Below, in pieces: positions 1 to 9,700 of a stretch of DNA of 64,000 bases. Source of the stretch: Aquicella lusitana (lineage in GTDB: Bacteria; Pseudomonadota; Gammaproteobacteria; DSM-16500); NCBI RefSeq assembly GCF_902459475.1, contig NZ_LR699114.1:1860001-1924000 (forward strand), read 5' to 3'. The notes beneath the pieces were generated by a model. The model did no database searches and was not told the DNA's origin. It saw only the letters and a list, made by a program, of their open reading frames with translations. Every line of letters starts with the position of its first letter. The first letter of the stretch is position 1. The translations under genes were made by a program, and so were the position numbers.

Positions 1-1317
1 ATCTTTTCCCGCGAAATTAATCTGGCAGCAGAAGAAGCCGTTACTGGAAACTGGGTGCTAGGTACAATATCCGCCACTCGTGACCCGGAAAGCATAAGTA
101 CCCTCGCAGACCAGCTGCGAACAGCTTATGTTGCCAGTTACATTGAGACTTGGGAAAACCAACTGGCAAACATTGACTTGGCTTCGCCAAAAGACCTCAT
201 GCAAGTCGATTCAGTTATCATGAATTTGGTCAGCAACAATTCGCCGCTCTTACAGTTGCTTCAAACTGTATATGAAAATACCTATTTTGAACCTATCATT
301 TCGTCAAGCCAGAAATTGCAAAACCTGGGTTTGTTGCTGGATAAAAGCAAACAGACAAATAATTTGCTTTATGAAATATTTTCGAGTCTGCAATCGCTGC
401 ATCAGTATGTTCAATCCGTCCTGAAAGCAGATGACAAAAAGAAAGCGGCATTTGTCATCATTTCTAACCGCGTTAAAAATCTCGGCACTCCTGACGCTAT
501 CACTCAGCTGAGGGTGGTCGCGATGAAAAGTCCGGAGCCAATCAAAACTTGGCTGGAAAAAATAAGTAATGACACGTGGCATTTGCTCATGCAGGAGGCG
601 ACTCGCTACCTTGATATCTCCTGGCAGGAAAAAGTCATGCGGGCTTATCAGGCAGAAATTGCAAATCGCTATCCCTTTAACATGAATACTGAACGAGAAG
701 TAGAATTAAAAAAATTCGCCAGTTTCTTTGGAAACCCTGGCATCGTTCTAGATTTTTACGCACATTACCTACAGCCTCTGATTGACACCTCCACACCTGA
801 CTGGCGGTGGAAAACTACCGACAATGGCAAGCTGCCTTTTTCGGATGAAACCCTGCGGCAGATTCAACAAGCGGTACGCATTCATCGCACCTTCTTCCCG
901 AACGGCGACAATAAATTGCTTGTGCAATTTGGTCTGCAGCCCTACAAATTTGACAAGCAGATTAAAAACGTGAAACTCAGCATCAGTGATAAACAGATTA
1001 TTGATGAAGGTACTAAATCAAAAGCACCGCACATTATTACTTGGCCAAGCCATAACAAATTAAAAACGACTTCCGTCCAGCTGACGCTGCAAAATCAAAA
1101 AGTGATTCAGCGAAATTTCCCAGGGGACTGGGGATGGTTCAAGCTGATCAACCAGTCTTTTGAAAGCGCAGCATCACGAAAGCAGATGCTCATCAACCTT
1201 TCATCCAATGAACAGTCCGCCGAGTATTTACTTTTTACGGAAGGACAATTTAATCCCTTTCTGTCACTCAACTTGCGCCATTTCCGTTTACCACAACGAT
1301 TGACGGAGCAAAAATAA
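1..1317 (+). CDS. icmF: IcmF, C-terminal part (5' end outside window)
   Basis: The reading frame is open from base 1, so the gene begins upstream of the window; about 438 C-terminal residues are visible. In Dot/Icm systems IcmF is an inner-membrane protein that, with DotU (IcmH), stabilises and assembles the secretion apparatus; it is related to TssM of type VI secretion. The visible part starts with a WVLG segment followed by an alternating helical region with a YVASYIETW motif, typical of the IcmF/TssM periplasmic C-terminal half, and ends in a beta-rich tail. No membrane segment is visible because the N-terminal cytoplasmic and membrane part is off-window. It lies on the opposite strand to the main icm operon but only about 5.5 kb beyond icmB, matching the Legionella arrangement where icmF lies just past icmB. 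dotU is not visible. Confidence 0.82.
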   Translation: MFSREINLAAEEAVTGNWVLGTISATRDPESISTLADQLRTAYVASYIETWENQLANIDLASPKDLMQVDSVIMNLVSNNSPLLQLLQTVYENTYFEPIISSSQKLQNLGLLLDKSKQTNNLLYEIFSSLQSLHQYVQSVLKADDKKKAAFVIISNRVKNLGTPDAITQLRVVAMKSPEPIKTWLEKISNDTWHLLMQEATRYLDISWQEKVMRAYQAEIANRYPFNMNTEREVELKKFASFFGNPGIVLDFYAHYLQPLIDTSTPDWRWKTTDNGKLPFSDETLRQIQQAVRIHRTFFPNGDNKLLVQFGLQPYKFDKQIKNVKLSISDKQIIDEGTKSKAPHIITWPSHNKLKTTSVQLTLQNQKVIQRNFPGDWGWFKLINQSFESAASRKQMLINLSSNEQSAEYLLFTEGQFNPFLSLNLRHFRLPQRLTEQK

Positions 1318-1393
1318 TTGCTAACATTAGCTTCCTTTCACAATCTTGTGATTGGAGCATTACCGGTTTTCAGCAGCAAGGAGATGTGTTCTC

Positions 1394-2113
1394 ATGATAA
1401 AGACAGAAAAAATTGAATATCAAGACGGCGACGTTTTGCTGGAAGGTTTTTTCGCTTATAACGGTCAAACTACGGGAAAGCTGCCGGCTATTTTGGTTTG
1501 TCATGACTGGTCTGGCAAAAATGCCTTTGCCTGTGACAAAGCAGAGCAACTGGCTAAACTTGGTTATGCAGGTTTTGCGCTGGATATGTACGGCAAAGGC
1601 AAAACAGGTAACACAAAAGAAGAAAAAGCCGCGCTCATGCAGCCCTTGATTGATGACCGCACAAAATTACAGCAACGCATTCTGGCAGCTTTTGATACAG
1701 TAAAAAACCTCGCTCCCGTTGATAGCAAGCGGATAGGTGCGATAGGTTTCTGTTTTGGCGGCCTCTGCGTGCTGGATTTAGCACGGAGCGGCGCTGATGT
1801 AAGAGCGGTAGTCAGCTTTCACGGCTTGCTGCATGCTCCCGATACACTTGCGCAGCCTTCAATCAAAGCAAAGATCCTGGCGCTGCACGGTTATGATGAC
1901 CCGATGGTAACACCGGAAAAAGTGACAGCATTCTGCAATGAAATGACACACGCAGGCGCTGACTGGCAGTTGGATATGTATGGTCATACCATGCACGCTT
2001 TTACCAATCCGCAAGCCAACGATCCAGGCTTTGGCACAGTTTACAATGAAAAAGCAGACATGCGCTCATGGGCTGCCATGAGAGAATTTTTTAAGGAAGT
2101 CTTTGAAATTTAA
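1394..2113 (+). CDS. Dienelactone hydrolase family protein
   Basis: This is an alpha/beta hydrolase of the dienelactone hydrolase family, about 239 residues. The catalytic cysteine sits in GFCFGG, the acid in GYDDPM and the histidine in HTMHAF, in the right order and spacing. An early HDWSGKN segment forms the oxyanion-side loop. The start was placed at the ATG at 1394 because a good AAGGAG-type ribosome site lies about 10 bases upstream; an in-frame codon at 1352 adds 14 residues with no site. Members hydrolyse cyclic or small esters; the substrate cannot be deduced. It follows icmF by about 75 bases but is not a known secretion component, so the adjacency is probably incidental. Confidence 0.85.
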   Translation: MIKTEKIEYQDGDVLLEGFFAYNGQTTGKLPAILVCHDWSGKNAFACDKAEQLAKLGYAGFALDMYGKGKTGNTKEEKAALMQPLIDDRTKLQQRILAAFDTVKNLAPVDSKRIGAIGFCFGGLCVLDLARSGADVRAVVSFHGLLHAPDTLAQPSIKAKILALHGYDDPMVTPEKVTAFCNEMTHAGADWQLDMYGHTMHAFTNPQANDPGFGTVYNEKADMRSWAAMREFFKEVFEI

Positions 2114-2293
2114 TGGTTAAATAAAATGACGGCAAGGATGCTCGTTTCTTAACATTAAAGCATGATAAAATTAAATTATACCACCAATATGATAAAAATA
2201 AATCGCGTATAATTCTTATAATAATTTGCATAAGTTATTAGCAGCGAACTAGGTAATTAGCATTTAGTGCTTATAACTCGGGGGAGTTGCATA

Positions 2294-2956
2294 ATGAACG
2301 AAGTTCAAAACCAACTTCTTAACCGCATAAAAAAAATTGAAGACCTATTGATAGCGTTAAAAGAAAAATGCTCCGATTTGCACGATGAGAAAATCACCGA
2401 CGCGTTTGCTGAGATTGATAATAGCATTAGCAATATAAAAGCAGCAGAATTAAATGATGAGGAATATCATCGACTGATGAGCGCACTGCAACAAATTAAC
2501 ACAATCAAGACCTTATTTTCCCATCCTGATACCAAACAAATGGAAGCTTTTGAAAATACTGTCAAAACGATTACAAGCAACCTTAAAGAAGTTATAAAAA
2601 ATTTATATTTTGCGTCTCATGTGATCGCTCACTTCAATAATGTGGAAACTACCCTTCGCAACACAAAACGCCACCTCATGGTACACGTAGCCATTATCGG
2701 CCAATCAATCACTGATAATGCCGATGCCCGCATTAAAAAACAGCACGAATTTGTGATTGATACTTACTATAAAATTAGACAATCCACCCACCCCGAATCC
2801 CGCTTTTTTGACAAGCGGAGTGGACTCGAGGAGCCATTAGGCGATGCGCTGGAAAAATTTATCAAAACCGAAATGGGTGTCGTTATGCCGCACACTGTAG
2901 AAAAAGGGGAAAAAGCACCTTCTATCGATGCATTTGAGCGAGTGCGATTACGATAG
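2294..2956 (+). CDS. Hypothetical helical protein
   Basis: This 220-residue protein is not recognised. It is almost entirely predicted helix, with heptad-like Leu/Ile spacing from about residue 1 to 110, no membrane segment and no signal peptide. The start at 2294 is set by a strong GGGGGAG site a few bases upstream. The upstream 180 bases are AT-rich. It lies between icmF and icmB, next to a patatin-like protein on the opposite strand, which makes a secreted or secretion-accessory role possible but unproven. The C-terminus is basic (ERVRLR). No catalytic motif was seen. Confidence 0.6.
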   Translation: MNEVQNQLLNRIKKIEDLLIALKEKCSDLHDEKITDAFAEIDNSISNIKAAELNDEEYHRLMSALQQINTIKTLFSHPDTKQMEAFENTVKTITSNLKEVIKNLYFASHVIAHFNNVETTLRNTKRHLMVHVAIIGQSITDNADARIKKQHEFVIDTYYKIRQSTHPESRFFDKRSGLEEPLGDALEKFIKTEMGVVMPHTVEKGEKAPSIDAFERVRLR

Positions 2957-3005
2957 GTCGCATTACCTGCATTTTATCTTCATGAAACACAGGTTTGCAA
3001 AAACA

Positions 3006-5591
3006 TTAACTTTTTCGCTGATTGTATGCAAAATCTTCTTCATCATCATCGGAATCAAACTGCAGAGGATGCCATTCTATTCCTGTTTCTTGAGCGACAC
3101 TCCTTTTTTTATTCTTGGTAGTCGGTGGGTTAGCAAGATACGGTGATCCAAGTTGCATGATTGTATTAACTAATTTTTTTTCCGGTGGAATTTCCATGTT
3201 TGATTCCGTGACAGCCGTTACCAAATTCATCGGAGGGGACACCATGTTATCCGGCACCACTGTAGGTACGGAGTCCTTTTTGCTATCTCTGAAAAGATTT
3301 AAATTGGTCGATGAAACACTTCTATCTTCAGATAAAAACGGCCTGAAAATGTTCTTCATGTCCACTTCTTTTGCGCCTTTAGGCTTTTTATCGGCTACAA
3401 TATCGGAAGGCATACCCAGCAGGGTATCAATACAAACAATATTTGCTGGCTTGGGATCACGCGACGCAAACCAGTGCAATAATTCTTCTGTGCGATAAGC
3501 GGAAACATAAAAATCAGCTTCTTTCTGATTTAAAATCCTGGCCAGATCTTGCATACTTTTAAGCTCGGTAATCGGGCTATCTGGGTAAATCGCATTAAAG
3601 ATGCTTCTTATTTCTTCTCTATCTTTCGTTGCTTTTTTATGATCGAGATACAAAAATAATGCTATAAAAAATATTTTTCGATCAGTAAGGTTCCTCAAAT
3701 CAAGCATAATGCTTACATTATCGGTTTCATTTTTAGAGCGGTAAAGAATAGAGGGATCAAGCAAGTCTAAATCTTTTAGTATCCCTTTCAGAGCAGGAGA
3801 GACCGCTTTGTCTGATATAAGCTCCTGCATTTTCGCATAAAAAAATTCATTTTTAGCGCTCCGCTCTTTACGCAAGCTAGCTTCTTCTATTGACTCGATG
3901 GATTTTTTCTTCTCTCGTGACTTTTCTGTTTTAATATTTAATTTGTTTTCAAGATCTTGCTTTTCAACGTGCAGAAACTTCAATGTTTCCCTATATCCTG
4001 TTAACTGCTTAATGCTTTCAAAATAGGGCGACGTATGGAGCTTCGGCAAATTCAACGCTTCTTTGGTTAAATAAAAGTAATTCTGTTCGATCTTTTGCTG
4101 AATAATCTGGATTTCTTTGTTGATCCCCTCCAGTCTTAATTTCATTGCATTTATCACACGATTGTCCCAGCGCCGCTCCGAAACAGCAGGTTTAAGATTG
4201 ACATGCTTTTCAGGGAATTTAATTTCCATTCGATATTCGGGATCGATTTCTTTTTTGGTCCTGAAAGCCAAATAGTCTTCAAGAAACCTAATGTAGCCAT
4301 CAACTTCACGAAGAGTTGGTTGATCCTCATCCATTCCGTTAACCAGCAGTTCGGGTTTTGTTTCATTTTTATTTTCAGAAAGCGCCTTTCGCATCTCGAC
4401 ATAACCCGCAAGCAGCTCAATCAGTTCTGGTATATCCATATCAGCAAGCCAATGCTCAATATCATCATAGGATTTTGCAAAATATGCGGCAGAAACATAA
4501 TTCTCCAAAAATTCCTGCGTCACTTTTTCCGCGGAACTAATCAACTTGACCTTACCATGATTGTCTATTGTAAATTCCAGTGTTTCCACATTCCCATCTT
4601 CTAATGGCAAAACCAGTCTCGCCTCACGAAGCTTCCTGATGTCGGTATTTTCTGAAACAGCATTATAGACGGCTTCGCCAATCGCGCTGGCTCCATCCAG
4701 ATTTCCCTTTTTGTAAATGCCCCAAATGAACTGTTCGATTTCTTCTTTTTTGTCAACTTTTATCGATAAAGTTCTTGGATTGGCGAATTTCTCGTTTTTA
4801 TATCCCTTTGGCCAGAATCTTTCTTCATCAAACACGTCAGCCGGTAGGTTCTTTTTCATGCCGCCGTCCGCGTGCCCTTTATAGAGCTTGAACATAAATG
4901 GAAAACCACCCGACATGCGCACTGCATCGGCAAGTCGCATATCCGGTGTTGTTTCATGACTAAATACATCGCATTCCGGCAATCTAAATTCTAAATTAGT
5001 CGCAGGTATATAAAGATATTTGAAAGGGGATTTACCGTCTTTTTTAGTTTCTTCGATCAAATCAGCAAGATCACGGAATGTCGCGTCTTTACCTGCTTTA
5101 GGAATATTTTTTTCTTTAAAAATCTCATCAAATCGTTTTGCGACAATTTCGGTTTCAAGCCATGCGAGAAATGCCTGACCTGAAGAGAGGGAATGATCTT
5201 TCCCGAACACAACAGAAAGGCTTTGTCTCAGCTTCCTGAGCATAGCAGGTGTCGTCGACCAGGAGTCTGATCCTTCCATGAACTTTTTCAGAGGCAAATC
5301 ATAGAGTATTTGCCCGCCTTCTTTCGCAGTAAAACCGAGCGCGACAATCAATGAGGCAATCGCTCCTGCCGATGTGCCAGCGATTGCTTCGATATCTGCG
5401 AGCAGACCGTATTCTTCCAGAACCTTTAGGGCGCCTGCATAAGCCGTGCCGCGAACGCCGCAGCCTTCGAGTGCCAAATAAATGGCGTCGGGAATAGATT
5501 TTTGGTAGAGAATTTTTTTTATTTTTTTTGTTTCGCTGCCCGCATTTATTTCAACTTCTATTTGAAGCGCGCTCGATCGGGTTTTAGGCAT
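3006..5591 (-). CDS. Patatin-like phospholipase domain protein, effector candidate
   Basis: 861 residues. Residues about 34-300 form a patatin-like acyl hydrolase: an oxyanion loop GCGVRG at about 43-48, the nucleophile elbow GTSAG with Ser at about 74, and the partner aspartate in DGG at about 242-244 followed by a typical NLP. Both catalytic dyad residues are therefore present. Residues about 470-570 are charged, with heptad-like coiled-coil character. The last 250 residues are unassigned and end in an acidic, Asp/Glu-rich tail. There is no signal peptide or membrane segment, so the protein should be cytosolic unless exported by the Dot/Icm system. Legionella injects several patatin phospholipases (VipD is the best known), and this gene lies beside a Dot/Icm operon; an effector role is inference. 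It could instead be a housekeeping lipase, but the length and extra domains argue against that. Confidence 0.8.
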   Translation of the reverse strand: MPKTRSSALQIEVEINAGSETKKIKKILYQKSIPDAIYLALEGCGVRGTAYAGALKVLEEYGLLADIEAIAGTSAGAIASLIVALGFTAKEGGQILYDLPLKKFMEGSDSWSTTPAMLRKLRQSLSVVFGKDHSLSSGQAFLAWLETEIVAKRFDEIFKEKNIPKAGKDATFRDLADLIEETKKDGKSPFKYLYIPATNLEFRLPECDVFSHETTPDMRLADAVRMSGGFPFMFKLYKGHADGGMKKNLPADVFDEERFWPKGYKNEKFANPRTLSIKVDKKEEIEQFIWGIYKKGNLDGASAIGEAVYNAVSENTDIRKLREARLVLPLEDGNVETLEFTIDNHGKVKLISSAEKVTQEFLENYVSAAYFAKSYDDIEHWLADMDIPELIELLAGYVEMRKALSENKNETKPELLVNGMDEDQPTLREVDGYIRFLEDYLAFRTKKEIDPEYRMEIKFPEKHVNLKPAVSERRWDNRVINAMKLRLEGINKEIQIIQQKIEQNYFYLTKEALNLPKLHTSPYFESIKQLTGYRETLKFLHVEKQDLENKLNIKTEKSREKKKSIESIEEASLRKERSAKNEFFYAKMQELISDKAVSPALKGILKDLDLLDPSILYRSKNETDNVSIMLDLRNLTDRKIFFIALFLYLDHKKATKDREEIRSIFNAIYPDSPITELKSMQDLARILNQKEADFYVSAYRTEELLHWFASRDPKPANIVCIDTLLGMPSDIVADKKPKGAKEVDMKNIFRPFLSEDRSVSSTNLNLFRDSKKDSVPTVVPDNMVSPPMNLVTAVTESNMEIPPEKKLVNTIMQLGSPYLANPPTTKNKKRSVAQETGIEWHPLQFDSDDDEEDFAYNQRKS

Positions 5592-5678
5592 AAGATTTGC
5601 ACCTTATTTAGACTTAATCCCATAATGAAGTTCATAACACAAAACAGCTACAGTTTGTATCTTCTTTTTTCTGCGCAA

Positions 5679-6191
5679 TTATGTGCCGCCTGGCGCGCTA
5701 TCCTGCCATTTTTGGGCTAACTCATCCAATGCGGTATCAGTAACTCGGTAAACCGTCCACTCATCCATGGGCTTTGCGCCTAGCCGCTTGTAAAAGCCAA
5801 TGGCAGATTCATTCCAGTCTAACACCCACCACTCAAGACGTCCGCAGTGCCTTTCTTTGGCAAGATTTGCAAGATAGGCAAGCATTTTTTGGCCGATGCC
5901 TTTTCCTCGCGCAACCGGTCTGACGTATAAATCTTCAAGGTAAATACCCGGTTTTCCCAAAAAGGTAGAATAGTTATGAAAAAAGAGCGCGAAGCTCACC
6001 GGCTCCTGATCCAGGTAGCCGATCAGCACTTCAGCATAAGCCTTAGGACCGAAGAGCGTATCCCGCAGTTGCTGCTCCGTAGCAGTCACTTCGTGCGATA
6101 ATTTTTCGTATTCAGCCAATTCTTTGATAAAAGATAAAATCAACGGCAAATCTTCAGGGGTGGCAGCCTTTATCTGATAATAATTCGGCAT
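5679..6191 (-). CDS. GNAT N-acetyltransferase (SSAT-like)
   Basis: 170-residue acetyltransferase of the GNAT fold. The acetyl-CoA loop is RPVARGKGIGQKM, preceded by the LEDLYV strand and followed by WNESAIGFYKRLGA, the classical C-terminal motif. The LEDLYV and LEWWVLDWN segments resemble spermidine/spermine (thialysine) N-acetyltransferases more than ribosomal RimI-type enzymes. The acceptor is probably a small amine, but this cannot be fixed from sequence. It stands alone on the minus strand between the patatin-like gene and a miniature transposon. Confidence 0.85.
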   Translation of the reverse strand: MPNYYQIKAATPEDLPLILSFIKELAEYEKLSHEVTATEQQLRDTLFGPKAYAEVLIGYLDQEPVSFALFFHNYSTFLGKPGIYLEDLYVRPVARGKGIGQKMLAYLANLAKERHCGRLEWWVLDWNESAIGFYKRLGAKPMDEWTVYRVTDTALDELAQKWQDSAPGGT

Positions 6192-6296
6192 AGATGACTC
6201 CTCGTTATTATTAAATAAAGATACCGATAAATTAATAGCATTTCTACCCTCTTATAAAATCAAATAAGCACCCTCCGACTTGCGACGGGTTTAACC

Positions 6297-6682
6297 TTGC
6301 ATAAACTCTGTACACGACAAAACTTCTAACCGTTCGCCCTGAGGAGGCCGCGAAGCGGCCGTCTCGAAGGGCTCGCTGGTATTTATAGAAATCCATATAA
6401 TCCTTCTCGCCAAGGAGGAAATATATGGAACATATCAGCCAGCATTTCAAATGGAACAAGGCTAGGATGACCTGCTTTGTGCAGATGCTGCTGGTACTTT
6501 TTACGACATGGACAGTCAATTTGAACAGATTGGCTTGTATGATTCAAAGTGGAGCGACTGGATAAACATCAAGATATCGACGGCTCCCAAGATTTTTTTC
6601 AGAATTCAAAATTGAGACGGCCGCTTCGCGGCCTCCTCAGGGCGAACGGTTAGAAGTTTTGTCGTGTACAGAGTTGCATAAA
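6297..6682. mobile_element. Miniature IS-derived element with target duplication
   Basis: The element proper is 6306-6673 (368 bp), flanked by the 9-bp direct repeat TTGCATAAA at 6297-6305 and 6674-6682, the expected target-site duplication. The two ends are perfect inverted repeats of 60 bp (6306-6365 and 6614-6673) that start CTCTGTACACGAC. Each end contains an internal palindrome, GGCCGCGAAGCGGCC. Between the ends lies a short remnant of a transposase gene. No full transposase is present, so the element would need one supplied in trans. This fills the 605-base gap between the GNAT gene and icmB; the remainder of the gap shows nothing recognisable. Confidence 0.8.
6425..6565 (+). pseudogene. 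IS4-like transposase N-terminal remnant
   Basis: A 46-codon open frame begins at an ATG preceded by AAGGAGG with ideal spacing. It encodes a stretch resembling the N-terminus of IS4-family transposases (HFKWNKARMTCFVQMLL, then TVNLNRLA). The frame stops at 6565; in another frame, further residues resembling the next part of such proteins (KHQD...DFFQ) continue to the right-hand inverted repeat. I read this as the decayed start of the transposase that once occupied the element. The good ribosome site could still allow a short peptide, but there is no reason to expect function. Confidence 0.6.
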
Positions 6683-6796
6683 TTAAAATTGGCATCTCAA
6701 TGGAAATTCGGCTCAAATTGACAAAAAATGAATGAAAATTTATTAAAATTTTTAACTGAGCGGCCGAAGAAAAAAGCGTGCTGTTTTTGCTAATAC

Positions 6797-9700
6797 TTAT
6801 CTTGGCAAACTTTTCACATCCGGATTCTGGGAATAGGCTTCGATAATTTCTTCAAGCAATTGATCGACGACACTCAAACCAGCACCCTCTTCAATCACGC
6901 CCTGCTGTTCCTTAAGAACAGCTAGCCGTGTTTCAATTAATTTTTTAACGGATCCTGAAGGGAAAAGATTGGCAAGCAGTCTGCGCGCCTCTTTAGGGCC
7001 AATTTTTTGATAGAGCCGATTACGTAAGCGTGCATCTTCTGCTGTGGTGCTAAAAGCCCAGAGTTCGATAGGACCCAATGTATTGGTTAGCAGCTGGGTA
7101 TTCATGCCGTGTTTTGTGGAAAATTGCGCGAGAAAGGTTGCGCCGCCTTCGCGCGGGCCGTGCACACGTGTTTTCAATGCAATGCGGGCTGTTTCAGAAA
7201 GACCAAAAATCTCAGTCGAACGCCGTATAGCCTGCTCAGGGCCGGCATCCATAATGAAGATGGACGTGGCAAACTCAACCATTACCGGATCAAAGTCATC
7301 CAGCGATTGTGAAATCAGCGCAATTTGCACGTTCCATTTTCGGCCTTCACGCATGTCCAGAATGACTTGATCGCGCACCGCGCGCGCCTTGGAAGTTCGA
7401 TGAAATTCATCATACACAATGCGCTTGGCATCCTCGCGGATTTCTGCAATGCGCTGGCGATGGTATTCCCGATACGCCTCGGGGATATCCCCCAGCGCAT
7501 CTTCCGTGAGGTAATAATGGCGTGCGAGTGTATAGCGCGCGAGCATGTACATGACAGCAGTTTGGCGTTCTGCAGCATCGCCACCGCTTTTTGCAACCTC
7601 ATCCAAATCCAGCGACACTACACGGGCATCGCCTATATCGAACTTGGTAATATTCGACAAAATTGGGTATTCACGCACCGCGCTTGAAATCATGCGGCTA
7701 AATGCCTGAATAAGCGGTTCACCCGTAGGCGCGCGCACCTGGCCATATAAATCTTCAATAACCTGCGTACGACAAATCGCTGCAGCATCAGCCAAAAGCG
7801 GCATGGCATAGCGCTGCGCAAGCATGGCCTGATGATGAAATCCTGCTAAAAATAACGCATCCGTGACTTCCCACCATGTCGTGCGTTCGTCAAACACAAA
7901 GCCGATTTCACTTAGAATATCATCGACAAGAGGTTCAATTCCCTGCGTAAAAGGATGCGCCTTGCCCGCATCAGCAAGATGCTTATACATTTCATCCACC
8001 ACCAGCCCCGCCATGTCTGAGATGCCGTCATAAGGACGTTCTGCACCGAGGGGTGTTGCTAACAGGGTAACAAAGTTTACTAAAAAGCTGCGCTCTTGAG
8101 GCGAGGGAAATCGGCAGCCAAGTTGGGTGTCAAATGGATTCACAGAATAGTCTGGCGTCATGCGCAGGCGATGATACGCCACAAAATGCCTCTGCTCTTC
8201 CGGCAACGCTTCTTTCAGAAGCGAAATTAGTCCGCTGCTTGAAGGACCAATATCAATAATAGCGATACGCGGCAGACGCATAATACCGCCGGACAGACAC
8301 AACGCCAGGTTGATGGCATTGGATAATACGGATTTACCTGAACCAGGCCGCGCATACATCAGATCAATCCAGGTGGTTTGTTGCGCAGAACCCGGCTGAT
8401 AGGGCCAGGGTTTACCGTCAGGTGAACGCAGCAACAAAGCGCCGTATTCCCAGGCTGAAGCAGGCCGCGTGAAGGGCAGCATATACACCACATCGGATAA
8501 AGGAGCAACCGATGCTGTAGCAACACTGTTTGCGCTAAAACCCAAAAGACTTGAAGCAACACCCGCAAATACATCACCGCAAACTTCAGAGACTTCGCAG
8601 GTCCCCCAGCCTTCTACCGCCTTCGCAAGCTCTGCGGTACGGGTCCGTAATAGCCGAATATTGCCTTCCGGCGCCCAAGTTGCGAGGCTTACCTGCAGCT
8701 TCACCACCGCGTCATCAGTATTGACTTCAATGTCCCGCAGCAGTTTGGCAGCGTCATGCATCAATCCATTTTGTGCCGAGGTAAAACTCAAAATAGCCGC
8801 CATGACTGATCGAAAACGCAAAGTCGCCATACCGCCGCTTTCGATGAGAAATGAAATACGCCAGGGAATACGTGTAGGCAGCGTACGCCCAAAAAGTGTA
8901 ATAAATGATTTAATATCCTGAGGAAACAGGTCAATGAAGACAGGGGTATAAATTCGATCACCTGCCCGAAGCGTACGCAAATCCATGATAACAGCATCAC
9001 GTGGAAACACTTGCCTTGCGAGCGGTGGATACATTAACCCTGATAATTCGCCAGCCGATGGCTTTGCTTCATGCAATGGAATCTTGTCACCCGGCAGTAC
9101 CGGACGCCAGTCCTTTGCGGTGAAATCGGGGTCGGCGGAATAGCGGGCAGCGTAGACTGCATCATGCACTTCTAATAGCTCGCAATAAACGTTGAGCCCG
9201 TTTAAATCGGTGACGACAGAACGAACAAATGATGCGTGCGATTCGCGCAGATCAGGAATAGCTGCAATTAGGTTTTGACCATTCTTAAAAGGCGGTATTT
9301 TATGCTCGCGAATAAAAGCCAGTTTATCTTTTGATGCACGCTTCAACTGTTCTGAAGTTAGCGCATAAGGGCGGGTCCAGAGCACAAAATAAAGCTCTTC
9401 ATGCGCACAAAAACGGGAGATGTAATTCGCGCGTTCCGCAAACAGGTCATCCAGATCCAGCCGCAACCGTTTTGCTGTCGCACGCGCCGGAGAAAGAATC
9501 TCTTCGATTTCCGGCTTGACTTCATCGCGGTCATAAGCAAAATAGACTTGCACAACATGGCCGGGTCTTTTCAGTGTCGCCTGCAGGCTTTGTGTTATGC
9601 CAGCATGAATAGTGTCGAATTCTTCCTGCCCAATTAATTTGGTGACACCATAAATACGAATCACGGAAATGAGCGACCCATCGCGGGCCACGAGGGTATT

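Noticed and set aside
2148-2156. CTTAACATT upstream of the helical orphan, close to a PmrA half-box (cTTAATatT).
   Set aside because: Only one half-site was found, in AT-rich DNA, with no second half at the expected spacing; too weak to call.
6244-6519. A 91-codon open frame on the minus strand overlapping the left arm of the miniature element.
   Set aside because: It reads through the inverted repeat and the antisense of the transposase remnant, with no protein-like composition.
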